A stretch of DNA of 10,406 bases. It comes from an uncultured Clostridia bacterium. Lineage in GTDB: Bacteria > Bacillota > Clostridia > Oscillospirales > Acutalibacteraceae. A program made the translations under genes and the position numbers. The notes below the pieces were generated by a model, which searched no databases, was not told the origin of the DNA, and saw only the letters and a program-made list of their open reading frames with translations. This document shows, in pieces, positions 1 through 6,570 of this stretch (position 1 is its first letter; every line of letters starts with the position of its first letter). The stretch lies in contig CALDOU010000076.1 in NCBI GenBank assembly GCA_937912175.1, positions 1 to 10,406 of the forward strand, read 5' to 3'.

Positions 1-621
1 TCCAACCGGATTACTGTTAATTCTGGCTTCCATTGTAAACCTCTTATCATGGTCGGGGCCAACTTCTTTAATTAAAACATATTCAATTGTTTCCTCCGGA
101 TTTTTCTGAACGATTTCTTGCAAATCGGTTTTATAGTCATGTATATCCGGCAACATAGGGTGTTTTAATGCGGGAACAATAAACTTAAGAATAAATTTCG
201 AACTTTCCGTCAATCCGGAATCAAGATATATTGCCGCACATATTGATTCAAAAATATCAGCTAAAATAGAGGCCCTTTCTCTACCACCGGAATGTTGCTC
301 TCCACGGCTCAATTTAAGAAATTTCCCAATTTCCAATTCTTTTGAAAACACGCAAAGTTGCTTTTCGCAAACCAAAGAAGCTCTGAGTTTTGTAAGGTCT
401 CCTTCAGGATAATTCGGAAAATTTTTAAATATATAATCAGAAGTCACCAAACCAAGTATAGAATCTCCCAAAAATTCCAAACGTTCATAACTTGATAATT
501 TTCCTTCAGATTCATTTGCAAATGAAGAATGTGTTAGGGCTATCTTTAAAAGTTTTCTGTTTTTAAATTTATATCCGATTTTATCTTCTAATTTGCTTAA
601 ACCAATGTCTGCATTTTTCAA
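1..621 (-). CDS. rnc: Ribonuclease III, 3' end cut by window edge
   Basis: Double-strand-specific endoribonuclease that processes rRNA precursors and structured mRNAs in the cytoplasm. My reading gives 207 residues up to the window edge. The RNase III signature ERLEFLGDS lies at about residues 46-54, and a second acidic motif (ADIFES...AIYLDSG) follows near residue 120. The dsRNA-binding domain begins at DYKTDLQE and includes GPDHDKRF. Only the last part of that domain, about 20-25 residues including the usual Lys/Ala-rich helix, is missing, because the gene runs off the left edge. I chose a TTG start at 621-619 because GGGAG lies 4 nt upstream, no in-frame ATG occurs nearby, and the protein then starts at the usual family position. 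The gene lies 33 nt after plsX, so both are probably on one transcript. The identification is secure; the start codon is less so. Confidence 0.95.
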   Translation of the reverse strand, partial: MKNADIGLSKLEDKIGYKFKNRKLLKIALTHSSFANESEGKLSSYERLEFLGDSILGLVTSDYIFKNFPNYPEGDLTKLRASLVCEKQLCVFSKELEIGKFLKLSRGEQHSGGRERASILADIFESICAAIYLDSGLTESSKFILKFIVPALKHPMLPDIHDYKTDLQEIVQKNPEETIEYVLIKEVGPDHDKRFTMEARINSNPVG

Positions 622-654
622 TTTACTCCCTACCCCCTTACAACTTTATATTAT

Positions 655-1692
655 TTATAATCTATCTTCGGTTTCATTATCCAAATTTTTATTTTTCAAT
701 AATTTTTCTTCTTTTAAGGAATCCGTAATTAATTTTACCACATTACGTTTTGTATATTCTCCCGCCAACCTTATTGCATTTTTAAAGGTGACTGCGTCAG
801 AATTTCCGTGAGCTTTAAAAACGGATTTTGAAATTCCGATAAGCGGTGCACCACCGTATTCTTTATAATCCATTTGTTTTTTCATTTTTTTTATATCAGG
901 CAACAATACCGATGCAGCCAATTTATTCTTAAAGCTTTTTGAAAAGATTTCTTTGAATTTGCCAAAAAGAGATTTCGCCATACCTTCATAAAATTTAAGA
1001 ATTATATTTCCCGTAAATCCATCCGTTACAACTACATCCGCACAATCGCCCATAATATCCCGAGCTTCGATATTACCCACAAAATTAATATTTGAATCTT
1101 TTAAGAGATTAAACGCCTCAAAACGCAACTCATCGCCCTTTGTACTTTCGGTTCCGATGTTTGCAAGACCAACCTTTGGATTTTCAACAGTCATAATATT
1201 TTTCATATATATAGAACCCATTATTCCGAATTGACGAAGCATTTCCGGACGGCATTCAACATTGGCGCCACTATCTATCAACATAAAAAATCCATTGCCT
1301 TTGGGAATAACCGGAGCAAACGCACAACGTTTTATACCTTTTATACGCTTTACGATTAAAGTTGCTCCCACACACAAAGCTCCGCTATTTCCCGCAGAAA
1401 CAAAAGCATCGCCTTGATTTTCCGCAAGTAACCTTAATCCCACAGCCATAGAAGAATTATTCTTGGATTTCATAATATCAGTAGGGACATCTTCCATATT
1501 TATAATATCCTCGGTATGAACAACCTTCATATTATTGAGCGAAATATTGTTTTTTTCTGCCTCACTTTTTATTATATTTTCATTACCGACCAAAATAATT
1601 TCATATCCCAGCTCATCCGCCGCCATACGAGACCCCTTGATGATTTCAAGCGGTGCATTGTCCCCACCGAAAGCGTCTACTATTATTTTCAT
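655..1692 (-). CDS. plsX: Phosphate acyltransferase PlsX
   Basis: PlsX makes acyl-phosphate from acyl-ACP and inorganic phosphate, the first step of the PlsX/PlsY route to phosphatidic acid. It is a soluble, peripherally membrane-associated enzyme. The 345 residues match the family's usual length of about 330-350. The N terminus (MKIIVDAFGGDNAP) is the typical family start, and further conserved blocks are visible: SAGNSGAL near residue 100, GANVECRPEML near 143, DGFTGNIILK near 224 and EYGGAPLIGI near 280. The ATG is preceded by AGAGGGAG at 9 nt. The gene follows trmFO after 24 nt and precedes rnc by 33 nt, so trmFO-plsX-rnc looks like one operon. In many bacteria plsX sits with fab genes and rnc; here the fab genes are absent between them. 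The charged C-terminal tail after about residue 325 is variable in the family. Confidence 0.97.
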   Translation of the reverse strand: MKIIVDAFGGDNAPLEIIKGSRMAADELGYEIILVGNENIIKSEAEKNNISLNNMKVVHTEDIINMEDVPTDIMKSKNNSSMAVGLRLLAENQGDAFVSAGNSGALCVGATLIVKRIKGIKRCAFAPVIPKGNGFFMLIDSGANVECRPEMLRQFGIMGSIYMKNIMTVENPKVGLANIGTESTKGDELRFEAFNLLKDSNINFVGNIEARDIMGDCADVVVTDGFTGNIILKFYEGMAKSLFGKFKEIFSKSFKNKLAASVLLPDIKKMKKQMDYKEYGGAPLIGISKSVFKAHGNSDAVTFKNAIRLAGEYTKRNVVKLITDSLKEEKLLKNKNLDNETEDRL

Positions 1693-1716
1693 TTAATAAA
1701 ACTCCCTCTTATAAAA

Positions 1717-3027
1717 TTAATAATTCAAATTATTTAAATAATTTATTGAGCGTTTTGCAAATTCATTATACCTTATTTTTTTATCTTTTATAACCTCTGA
1801 AAGTGGAGAAATTATTCCGAAATTCGCTCCCATAGGTTGAAAATCAATTACGGAACTGTCGCTTATATACCCTGCCAAAGAACCTATTATAGTGGTTTTT
1901 GGGAGGCAAAATGATTTTTTTCCTTGAAATCTTTTAGCCGCATTTATACCTGCTATCAATCCCGAGGAAACAGACTCCATATATCCTTCGACACCTGTTA
2001 TTTGCCCCGCAAAAAACAAATTAGGATTTGAGTGCATGCTATAATCCGCATTCAAAAGTTTTGGGGAATTTATAAACATATTCCTGTGCATTACGCCATA
2101 TCGAATAATTTCCAAATTTTTCAAAGCCGGAATCAACCCAAAAACTCGACGCTGTTCGGGAAATTTAAGATTTGTTTGGAAACCGACCATGTTATAAAGT
2201 GTACCTTCTAAATTTTCTTTTCTTAATTGAATTACCGCAAACGGTCTTTTGTCGGGCGCTTTAGGGTCACGCAATCCCACGGGTTTCATGGGTCCAAATC
2301 TTAAAGTGTCATACCCTCTTCCCGCCATAATTTCCACGGGCATACATCCTTCATAAACTTTGGGGTTATCCACATCCACCCCATGCAAAGGTGCTCTTTC
2401 CGCAGAAACAAGCGCTTTATAAAAAACCTCATATTCTTCTTCGGTCAAAGGACAATTAAGATAATCATTTCCGTCGCCCTTTCCGTAACGAGAAGCAAAA
2501 AAAGCATGATCCATATCAATGCTTTCAAATGTTATAATAGGCGCAGCAGCATCAAAAAAACTAAGAGATCCCCCGCAAAGTTTTAAAATGTTTTCGGATA
2601 AACTTTCAGAAGTCAACGGACCCGTGGCAATAATCGTTATTTCTTTATCGGAAATTTCTGTTATTTCTTCGGAAATAAAATTAATCAAGGGATGATTTTT
2701 AACTTTTTCCGTTACCAATAAAGAAAATTTATCTCTGTCTACTGCCAAAGCCCCTCCGGCCGGAACTTTGCATTCATCGGCACAACAAATTACAAGAGAG
2801 TTCAAAATTCTTAATTCTTCTTTTAAAAGTCCGGCCGCACTGTCAACTCTTTCGGCTTTAAAGGAATTTGAACACACCAATTCACATAAATTTTCGCTTT
2901 TATGTGCAGGAGAAAACTTTTGAGGCTTCATATCATATAAATTTACATTTATTCCGCGTTCGGCAATCTGCCAAGCAGCCTCACAACCTGCCAGACCAGC
3001 TCCTATAACATTTATTTTTTTGTTCAT
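1717..3027 (-). CDS. trmFO: Methylenetetrahydrofolate-tRNA-(uracil-5-)-methyltransferase TrmFO
   Basis: A flavoprotein that makes 5-methyluridine-54 in the tRNA T-loop, using 5,10-methylenetetrahydrofolate as carbon donor and reduced FAD. The sequence shows an N-terminal FAD-binding Rossmann motif (VIGAGLAGCEAA, about residues 7-18) and GlyA-related TrmFO blocks. Two cysteines sit where the redox-active pair of the Bacillus subtilis enzyme lies: Cys52 in ELVCSNSF and Cys228 in EGCMPVE. A C-terminal FAD-contacting block (FFAGQITGVEGYMESVSSG) is also present. The 436 residues match the family length. The reading frame is open for 17 codons further upstream, but I place the start at 3027 because AAAAGGAG lies 5 nt before it and the protein then begins directly with the Rossmann strand; the extension would cover the divergent promoter. 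The gene heads the trmFO-plsX-rnc set. topA, its usual neighbour, is separated from it by two opposite-strand peptide genes. Confidence 0.97.
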   Translation of the reverse strand: MNKKINVIGAGLAGCEAAWQIAERGINVNLYDMKPQKFSPAHKSENLCELVCSNSFKAERVDSAAGLLKEELRILNSLVICCADECKVPAGGALAVDRDKFSLLVTEKVKNHPLINFISEEITEISDKEITIIATGPLTSESLSENILKLCGGSLSFFDAAAPIITFESIDMDHAFFASRYGKGDGNDYLNCPLTEEEYEVFYKALVSAERAPLHGVDVDNPKVYEGCMPVEIMAGRGYDTLRFGPMKPVGLRDPKAPDKRPFAVIQLRKENLEGTLYNMVGFQTNLKFPEQRRVFGLIPALKNLEIIRYGVMHRNMFINSPKLLNADYSMHSNPNLFFAGQITGVEGYMESVSSGLIAGINAAKRFQGKKSFCLPKTTIIGSLAGYISDSSVIDFQPMGANFGIISPLSEVIKDKKIRYNEFAKRSINYLNNLNY

Positions 3028-3042
3028 TTTTTCTCCTTTTTG

Positions 3043-3071
3043 TTGACAAAATTTTAAATACATGATAATAT
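3043..3071 (+). promoter_or_regulatory. Sigma70-type promoter for the double-glycine peptide genes
   Basis: The -35 box TTGACA at 3043-3048 is a perfect consensus. A 17-nt spacer separates it from TAATAT at 3066-3071, which matches the -10 consensus at 4 of 6 positions, including the key first and last bases. The predicted start is about 30 nt before the first peptide gene. It lies wholly in the trmFO-peptide intergenic region and points away from trmFO. This suggests strong constitutive expression unless a repressor acts; I see no clear operator. Confidence 0.8.
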
Positions 3072-3108
3072 AAAACAAATTCGTGCTTTTGAGGAAAGAG
3101 AGAAATTT

Positions 3109-3576
3109 ATGGATTTAACAAAGATAAAAGAAAGTTGGACTAAAATTCCCAAAGAAGATAAAGAAAAAATCTTATCTTCAAAAAACTTAAGTGAAGAAGA
3201 ATTACAAAAAGTAGCAGGCGGGCTTAGTAACAAAGCCAAAAATATTATCAAAGGGCTCGCAGCTACGAGCGCATTTGCGGGAATGGCAGCGGGAATGTAT
3301 CATTTAGGAAATAAAAAAGGATATGGCGAAGGTCACGCAACAGGAAAACAAGAAGGGTATGGCGAAGGTTACAAACAAGGTTACAAAAAAGGAGAACAAG
3401 CAGGATATCATATAGGTACCCAAATAAACTACCAAAAAGGAATGGAAGATGGCGCAAAATTAGGATATATACTTGGCAGAAAAGAAGCCGCAGAAAAATC
3501 CGTACCAGAAGAATTACAATGGCTTATGCAACTTTACGCAGCGGTTCTTCAACCTCCAACGCAACCAACTGAATAA
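3109..3576 (+). CDS. Double-glycine leader protein with long GX3 glycine-repeat core (peptide 1)
   Basis: A 155-residue protein of unknown function. Residues 1-38 form a charged leader ending LSEEELQKVAGG, the hallmark of bacteriocin-type leaders cut after Gly-Gly by the C39 peptidase domain of ABC exporters. Cleavage would leave a 117-residue product. After LSNKAK comes a hydrophobic, small-residue-rich helix (about 46-66, with GMAAG). From residue 67 to 123 glycine occupies every fourth position (67, 71, 75 ... 123) except Asn107, interleaved with Tyr, Lys, Glu and Gln. The tail (131-155) is amphipathic then Pro/Gln-rich. The start has GAGAG at 6 nt and AGGA at 13 nt. It lies opposite to all neighbouring genes and 56 nt before a paralogue. 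A secreted membrane-active peptide, an adhesin-like surface protein or a helical scaffold are all possible; no transporter or immunity gene is nearby. The leader call is strong, the function unknown. Confidence 0.85.
   Translation: MDLTKIKESWTKIPKEDKEKILSSKNLSEEELQKVAGGLSNKAKNIIKGLAATSAFAGMAAGMYHLGNKKGYGEGHATGKQEGYGEGYKQGYKKGEQAGYHIGTQINYQKGMEDGAKLGYILGRKEAAEKSVPEELQWLMQLYAAVLQPPTQPTE
3307..3477 (+). repeat. In-frame GX3 (glycine every fourth residue) repeat tract
   Basis: Fifteen consecutive four-residue units within peptide 1, fourteen of them with glycine in register; the exception is Asn107. The DNA carries traces of recent internal duplication: TATGGCGAAGGT occurs at 3322-3333 and again at 3358-3369 (36 nt, three units apart), and GGTTACAAA at 3367-3375 and 3379-3387 (12 nt, one unit apart). 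The period of 12 nt equals one four-residue unit, consistent with growth by unit duplication. As an alpha helix this would put a slowly rotating glycine stripe along one face, as in glycine-zipper packing. Confidence 0.85.
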
Positions 3577-3594
3577 ACAAAACAATAAAATAAC

Positions 3595-3613
3595 TTTAAT
3601 AATTTTTATTAAA
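3595..3613 (+). other. AU-only hairpin between the two peptide genes
   Basis: TTTAATAA and TTATTAAA form an 8-bp perfect inverted repeat with a TTT loop, between the stop of peptide 1 and the ribosome binding site of peptide 2. It contains no G-C pair and lacks a following U tract, so it is unlikely to terminate strongly. It may be a weak processing or stability element, or chance in AT-rich spacer. Confidence 0.3.
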
Positions 3614-3632
3614 ACAAAAGGAGAGATTAAAA

Positions 3633-4070
3633 ATGAAAAATTTAGAACAATTAAAGAAAGATTTTGAAAGCTTGCCCGAACAAGAAAAAGACATAATTAA
3701 AAATTTAACAAAATTGGAAGAAAAAGACTTTGAAAAAGTAGTCGGCGGGCTTAGCGCTCTGGCCAAAAGAATTTTAATTGGTTTAGGAATTGTGGCAGCA
3801 GTAGGCGGAGGCGGAACAGCGCTTTATAAATTAGGGGAAAGCCAAGGTAATAAAGAAGGCGTCACAAAAGGTAAAGACCTTTTAGTGGGAGCAAAACTAA
3901 CTCTCGAAGCTTTACGCAACAATTTCATGACCGGACACATAAGTAAAGAGACATATAACGCTTCAGCAAAAGCAACAATACAACAGCTGAAAAGAGAACT
4001 CGGATCAGATTTTATTTTAGAATTAAAGCAATTAAATTCAATGTTGGAAGATCAAAGAAATTTACTTTGA
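3633..4070 (+). CDS. Double-glycine leader protein, paralogue with short GX3 run (peptide 2)
   Basis: A 145-residue protein of unknown function, clearly related to the gene before it. The leader (1-39) ends LEEKDFEKVVGG and shares a pattern with peptide 1: a Leu/Lys helix, LP or IP near residues 13-15, a D/E-K pair, then KV(A/V)GG followed by LS. The DNA around the cleavage site is identical over 11 nt (GGCGGGCTTAG at 3217 and 3744). A glycine-rich hydrophobic segment follows (about 46-67, with GGGG), then LYKLG and glycine at 68, 72, 76 and 80 only. The rest is a charged helical tail; its L..L...F..G.IS.E.Y pattern (about 91-108) faintly recalls SHOCT-type oligomerisation motifs. AAGGAGAG precedes the ATG at good spacing. 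Predicted mature product: 106 residues. No promoter of its own is evident, so it is probably co-transcribed with peptide 1. It ends 16 nt from the convergent topA stop. Confidence 0.85.
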   Translation: MKNLEQLKKDFESLPEQEKDIIKNLTKLEEKDFEKVVGGLSALAKRILIGLGIVAAVGGGGTALYKLGESQGNKEGVTKGKDLLVGAKLTLEALRNNFMTGHISKETYNASAKATIQQLKRELGSDFILELKQLNSMLEDQRNLL

Positions 4071-4086
4071 GACCAATGATAGACTG

Positions 4087-6180
4087 TTATCCCTGATATT
4101 TGCATTCTTTATTGGCGCAATATATTTTAGGCGTTTTTGTGTTTTTCTTATACAACAATTCACCGCATTGAGGACATTTTTCATTAGTCGGCTCATCCCA
4201 AGAAACAAAGTCACAGTTGGGATAATTATTACAGCCGTAGAAAATTCGTCCTCTTTTACTTTTGCGCTTAATAACCTCGCCATTACATTTAGGGCATTTT
4301 ACGCCTATTTCATTCACAATTTTTTTAATATTTTTACAATCGGGATAACCGGAACAAGCTATAAATTTTCCAAACCTACCATGTTTTATCACCATTGGTT
4401 TACCGCATTTATCGCAAATCTCGTCGGTTTGGTCTTCTTTTAACGTGATTTTTACATCTTTCATATCTTCTTTGGCTTTATCCAAAGTTTTTGAAAAATC
4501 ATCATAAAATCCCGCAAGAGTATCTTGCCATTTATTTTTTCCATCTTCTATGGAGTCCAAGTCGCTTTCCATTTGAGCCGTAAACTTAAGATTTACTATT
4601 TTAGGAAATCTTTCTTTCATAAGTCCGGTTATTGCTTCGCCTAATTCCGTAGGTTTTAACGATTTATTTTCTCTGGAAACATACTCCCTGGAAGTAATTG
4701 TGGAAATAATGGAAGCATAAGTCGAAGGCCTTCCGATTCCGTATTCTTCCAAGGCTTTAATCAAAGAAGCTTCCGTATATCTCGGGGGAGGTTCGGTAAA
4801 ATGTTGATTTGGCTCCATATTTTTTAACTTTAAGGGCATTTTTTCTTCCAATTCAGGCAAAGCTTTAGCTTTTTCCTGTTCAATATCTTTATCCTCTGTA
4901 TAAAGAACGGTAAAACCATCAAAATCAACCGTATAGCCCGAGGCTTTAAAAATATAACCTTTATTGTTCATACCATCTTTATTTATTGCTATTATATCAG
5001 CTTGAGTGGTACTTTGAATACAATTTGCCATTTGGCTGGCAATAAAACGCTCCCAAACAAGTTTATATATTTTAAATTGATCGCCGCTTAAACTGGATTT
5101 TATTTTTTCCGGCTTTAAATCCGGCATAGTTGGACGAATTGCTTCGTGACCATCTTGAGCATTGGATTTTGTTTTAAATTTGCGTGCGCTTTCAGGCAAA
5201 TATTTTTTACCCCATACGTCTAACACAAAGTTCCGAGCATTTTCAACAGCGTCTTCGGAAACACGCAAGGAATCGGTTCTCATATAAGTAATTAAACCTA
5301 CGGCGCCCATATTTTCAATTTCTATTCCCTCATAAAGTTCCTGCGCCGCTCTCATGGTTCTTTTTGCTTGAAATCCTAATTTTCTTGAAGCTTCTTGTTG
5401 CAAAGTTGAAGTAATAAACGGCGGAGCGGGAGATTTTCTTCTTTTACCTTTTTTCAATTTAAAAATTTCATATTCGGAATTTTCCAAATTTTTAAATATT
5501 TCTGTGGCTTGTTGCTCATTATCTATTTCTATTTTTCCGTTTACATCTCCATAAAAAGATGCAGAAAATTGTTTACGCGAACCCTTTGGAATAAATTGAG
5601 CATCAATAGACCAATATTCCTTTGGCACAAATTTATTGATTTCTTCTTCCCTGTCAACAATAATACGCAATGCTACGGATTGTACACGGCCGCCTGAAAG
5701 CCCCTTATGAATTTTTTGTGACAAAAACGGACTTAATTTATATCCGACTAACCTATCCAACACACGTCTTGCCTGCTGAGCGTCCACCAAATTCATATCA
5801 ACGCTTCTTGGGGATTCTATACCCTTGTTTATTCCGGATTTGGTTATCTCATTAAAAGTAATTCTGTTATCGTCATCAAGGTCTAAATTTAAAATATACG
5901 CCAAATGCCAAGAAATAGCCTCCCCTTCACGATCAGGGTCGGTAGCCAATAAAATTTTATCTGCTTTTTCGGCTTTTTTCTTAAGTTCTTTTACCAAAGC
6001 TTCTTTCCCTTTGATAATAGAATATTTTGGCTCAAAATTTTTTTTAATATCTACACTAAGTCTTTTTTCGGGTAAATCTCTGACATGACCCATAGAAGCA
6101 ACCACATCATAACCTTTGCCCAGATATTTTTTTATGGTCTTTGCTTTTGCGGGAGACTCTACTATTACTAAATTCTTCAT
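4087..6180 (-). CDS. topA: DNA topoisomerase I (type IA)
   Basis: Relaxes negatively supercoiled DNA by cutting one strand and passing the other. About 697 residues. The Toprim domain has VIVESPAKAKTIKKYLG with its catalytic Glu near the N terminus and the acidic DPDREGE motif around residue 82. The active-site tyrosine is in GLITYMRTDS (about residue 299). Three Cys4 zinc ribbons end the protein: CDKCGKP...CSGYPDC, CPKCNGE...CNNYPNC and CPQCGEL...CANKEC. The length and three ribbons match Firmicutes-type TopA. The frame allows a Met four codons earlier (6192), but the ATG at 6180 has GGA 7 nt upstream and starts MKNLVIVESP, the usual family start. A TATAAT-like box occurs in the preceding intergenic region, without a convincing -35. 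dprA lies upstream; downstream, the peptide genes separate topA from trmFO, which usually follows directly. Confidence 0.97.
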   Translation of the reverse strand: MKNLVIVESPAKAKTIKKYLGKGYDVVASMGHVRDLPEKRLSVDIKKNFEPKYSIIKGKEALVKELKKKAEKADKILLATDPDREGEAISWHLAYILNLDLDDDNRITFNEITKSGINKGIESPRSVDMNLVDAQQARRVLDRLVGYKLSPFLSQKIHKGLSGGRVQSVALRIIVDREEEINKFVPKEYWSIDAQFIPKGSRKQFSASFYGDVNGKIEIDNEQQATEIFKNLENSEYEIFKLKKGKRRKSPAPPFITSTLQQEASRKLGFQAKRTMRAAQELYEGIEIENMGAVGLITYMRTDSLRVSEDAVENARNFVLDVWGKKYLPESARKFKTKSNAQDGHEAIRPTMPDLKPEKIKSSLSGDQFKIYKLVWERFIASQMANCIQSTTQADIIAINKDGMNNKGYIFKASGYTVDFDGFTVLYTEDKDIEQEKAKALPELEEKMPLKLKNMEPNQHFTEPPPRYTEASLIKALEEYGIGRPSTYASIISTITSREYVSRENKSLKPTELGEAITGLMKERFPKIVNLKFTAQMESDLDSIEDGKNKWQDTLAGFYDDFSKTLDKAKEDMKDVKITLKEDQTDEICDKCGKPMVIKHGRFGKFIACSGYPDCKNIKKIVNEIGVKCPKCNGEVIKRKSKRGRIFYGCNNYPNCDFVSWDEPTNEKCPQCGELLYKKNTKTPKIYCANKECKYQG

Positions 6181-6237
6181 GTTTTTATCCATCCAAACAA
6201 ATAAAATATATTCAGATTAATTATATACTATAAATCA

Positions 6238-6261
6238 AAAAATAAGTACACTCTTATTTTT
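6238..6261 (-). terminator. AU-rich hairpin terminator after dprA
   Basis: On the minus strand AAAAATAAG, a 6-nt loop and CTTATTTTT form a perfect 9-bp stem whose 3' arm is a T-rich tract continuing as TTTTTTG. It overlaps the stop codon of the dprA continuation (6260-6262) and lies before topA, so it probably ends the infC-dprA transcript. The stem has only one G-C pair, so it may be weak. The symmetry means it could act in both directions. Confidence 0.5.
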
Positions 6262-6570
6262 AAATTATTTCATACATTCTTCCGGCAACCAACCTAATCA
6301 ATCCTAAAAGCTCCAATTCCGTTATAATCGGTAACAATAATTTTATGGAAATATTTGTTTTTTTACTAAGTTCATCTATATGTATTCTACCATTTTGTAT
6401 TTCTTTATATACGGATTTTGCATCTTCCGATAATTCTGCAAAAATTGGACTTATCTGTGCGTTTTTATCAATTTTATTTTTTTCGACTGCTTCTTTTTTT
6501 ATATGGTGGGTTTTATTATCGGTTTGATAAAATTCGGATATATTATCAATTTCGGAATTTATATTTTTTT
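6260..6570 (-). pseudogene. dprA: Frameshifted C-terminal winged-helix domain of DprA
   Basis: In the -1 frame relative to upstream dprA, an open stretch of about 101 codons runs from the A7 tract at 6564-6570 to TAA at 6262-6260. It has no credible start codon of its own and no Shine-Dalgarno sequence. Its end reads AKSVYKEIQNG, then HIDELSKKTNIS, TELELLGLI and GRMYEII. That is the arrangement of the DprA C-terminal winged-helix domain: a recognition helix introduced by HIDEL, then a LELxG(L/V)I strand and a terminal G-x-Y motif. The preceding part is a charged linker. Adding one A to the A7 run would fuse it to the upstream frame, giving a DprA of about 403 residues. It is either a broken gene end, a sequencing or assembly error, or expressed by slippage. 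The domain identity is inferred by pattern. Confidence 0.75.

Noticed and set aside
3028..3078. Upstream N-terminal extension of trmFO (17 codons)
   Set aside because: It covers the divergent promoter and the Shine-Dalgarno sequence of the 3027 start, and it has no family similarity.
3054..3457. Minus-strand open frames across the peptide 1 gene
   Set aside because: They are low-complexity shadows of the repeat tract, without start signals. The plus-strand gene has a promoter, a ribosome site and a coherent architecture.
3307..3477. The repeat tract as a CRISPR-like or non-coding direct repeat array
   Set aside because: The period is 12 nt, in frame with the GX3 protein unit, with no spacer-repeat organisation.
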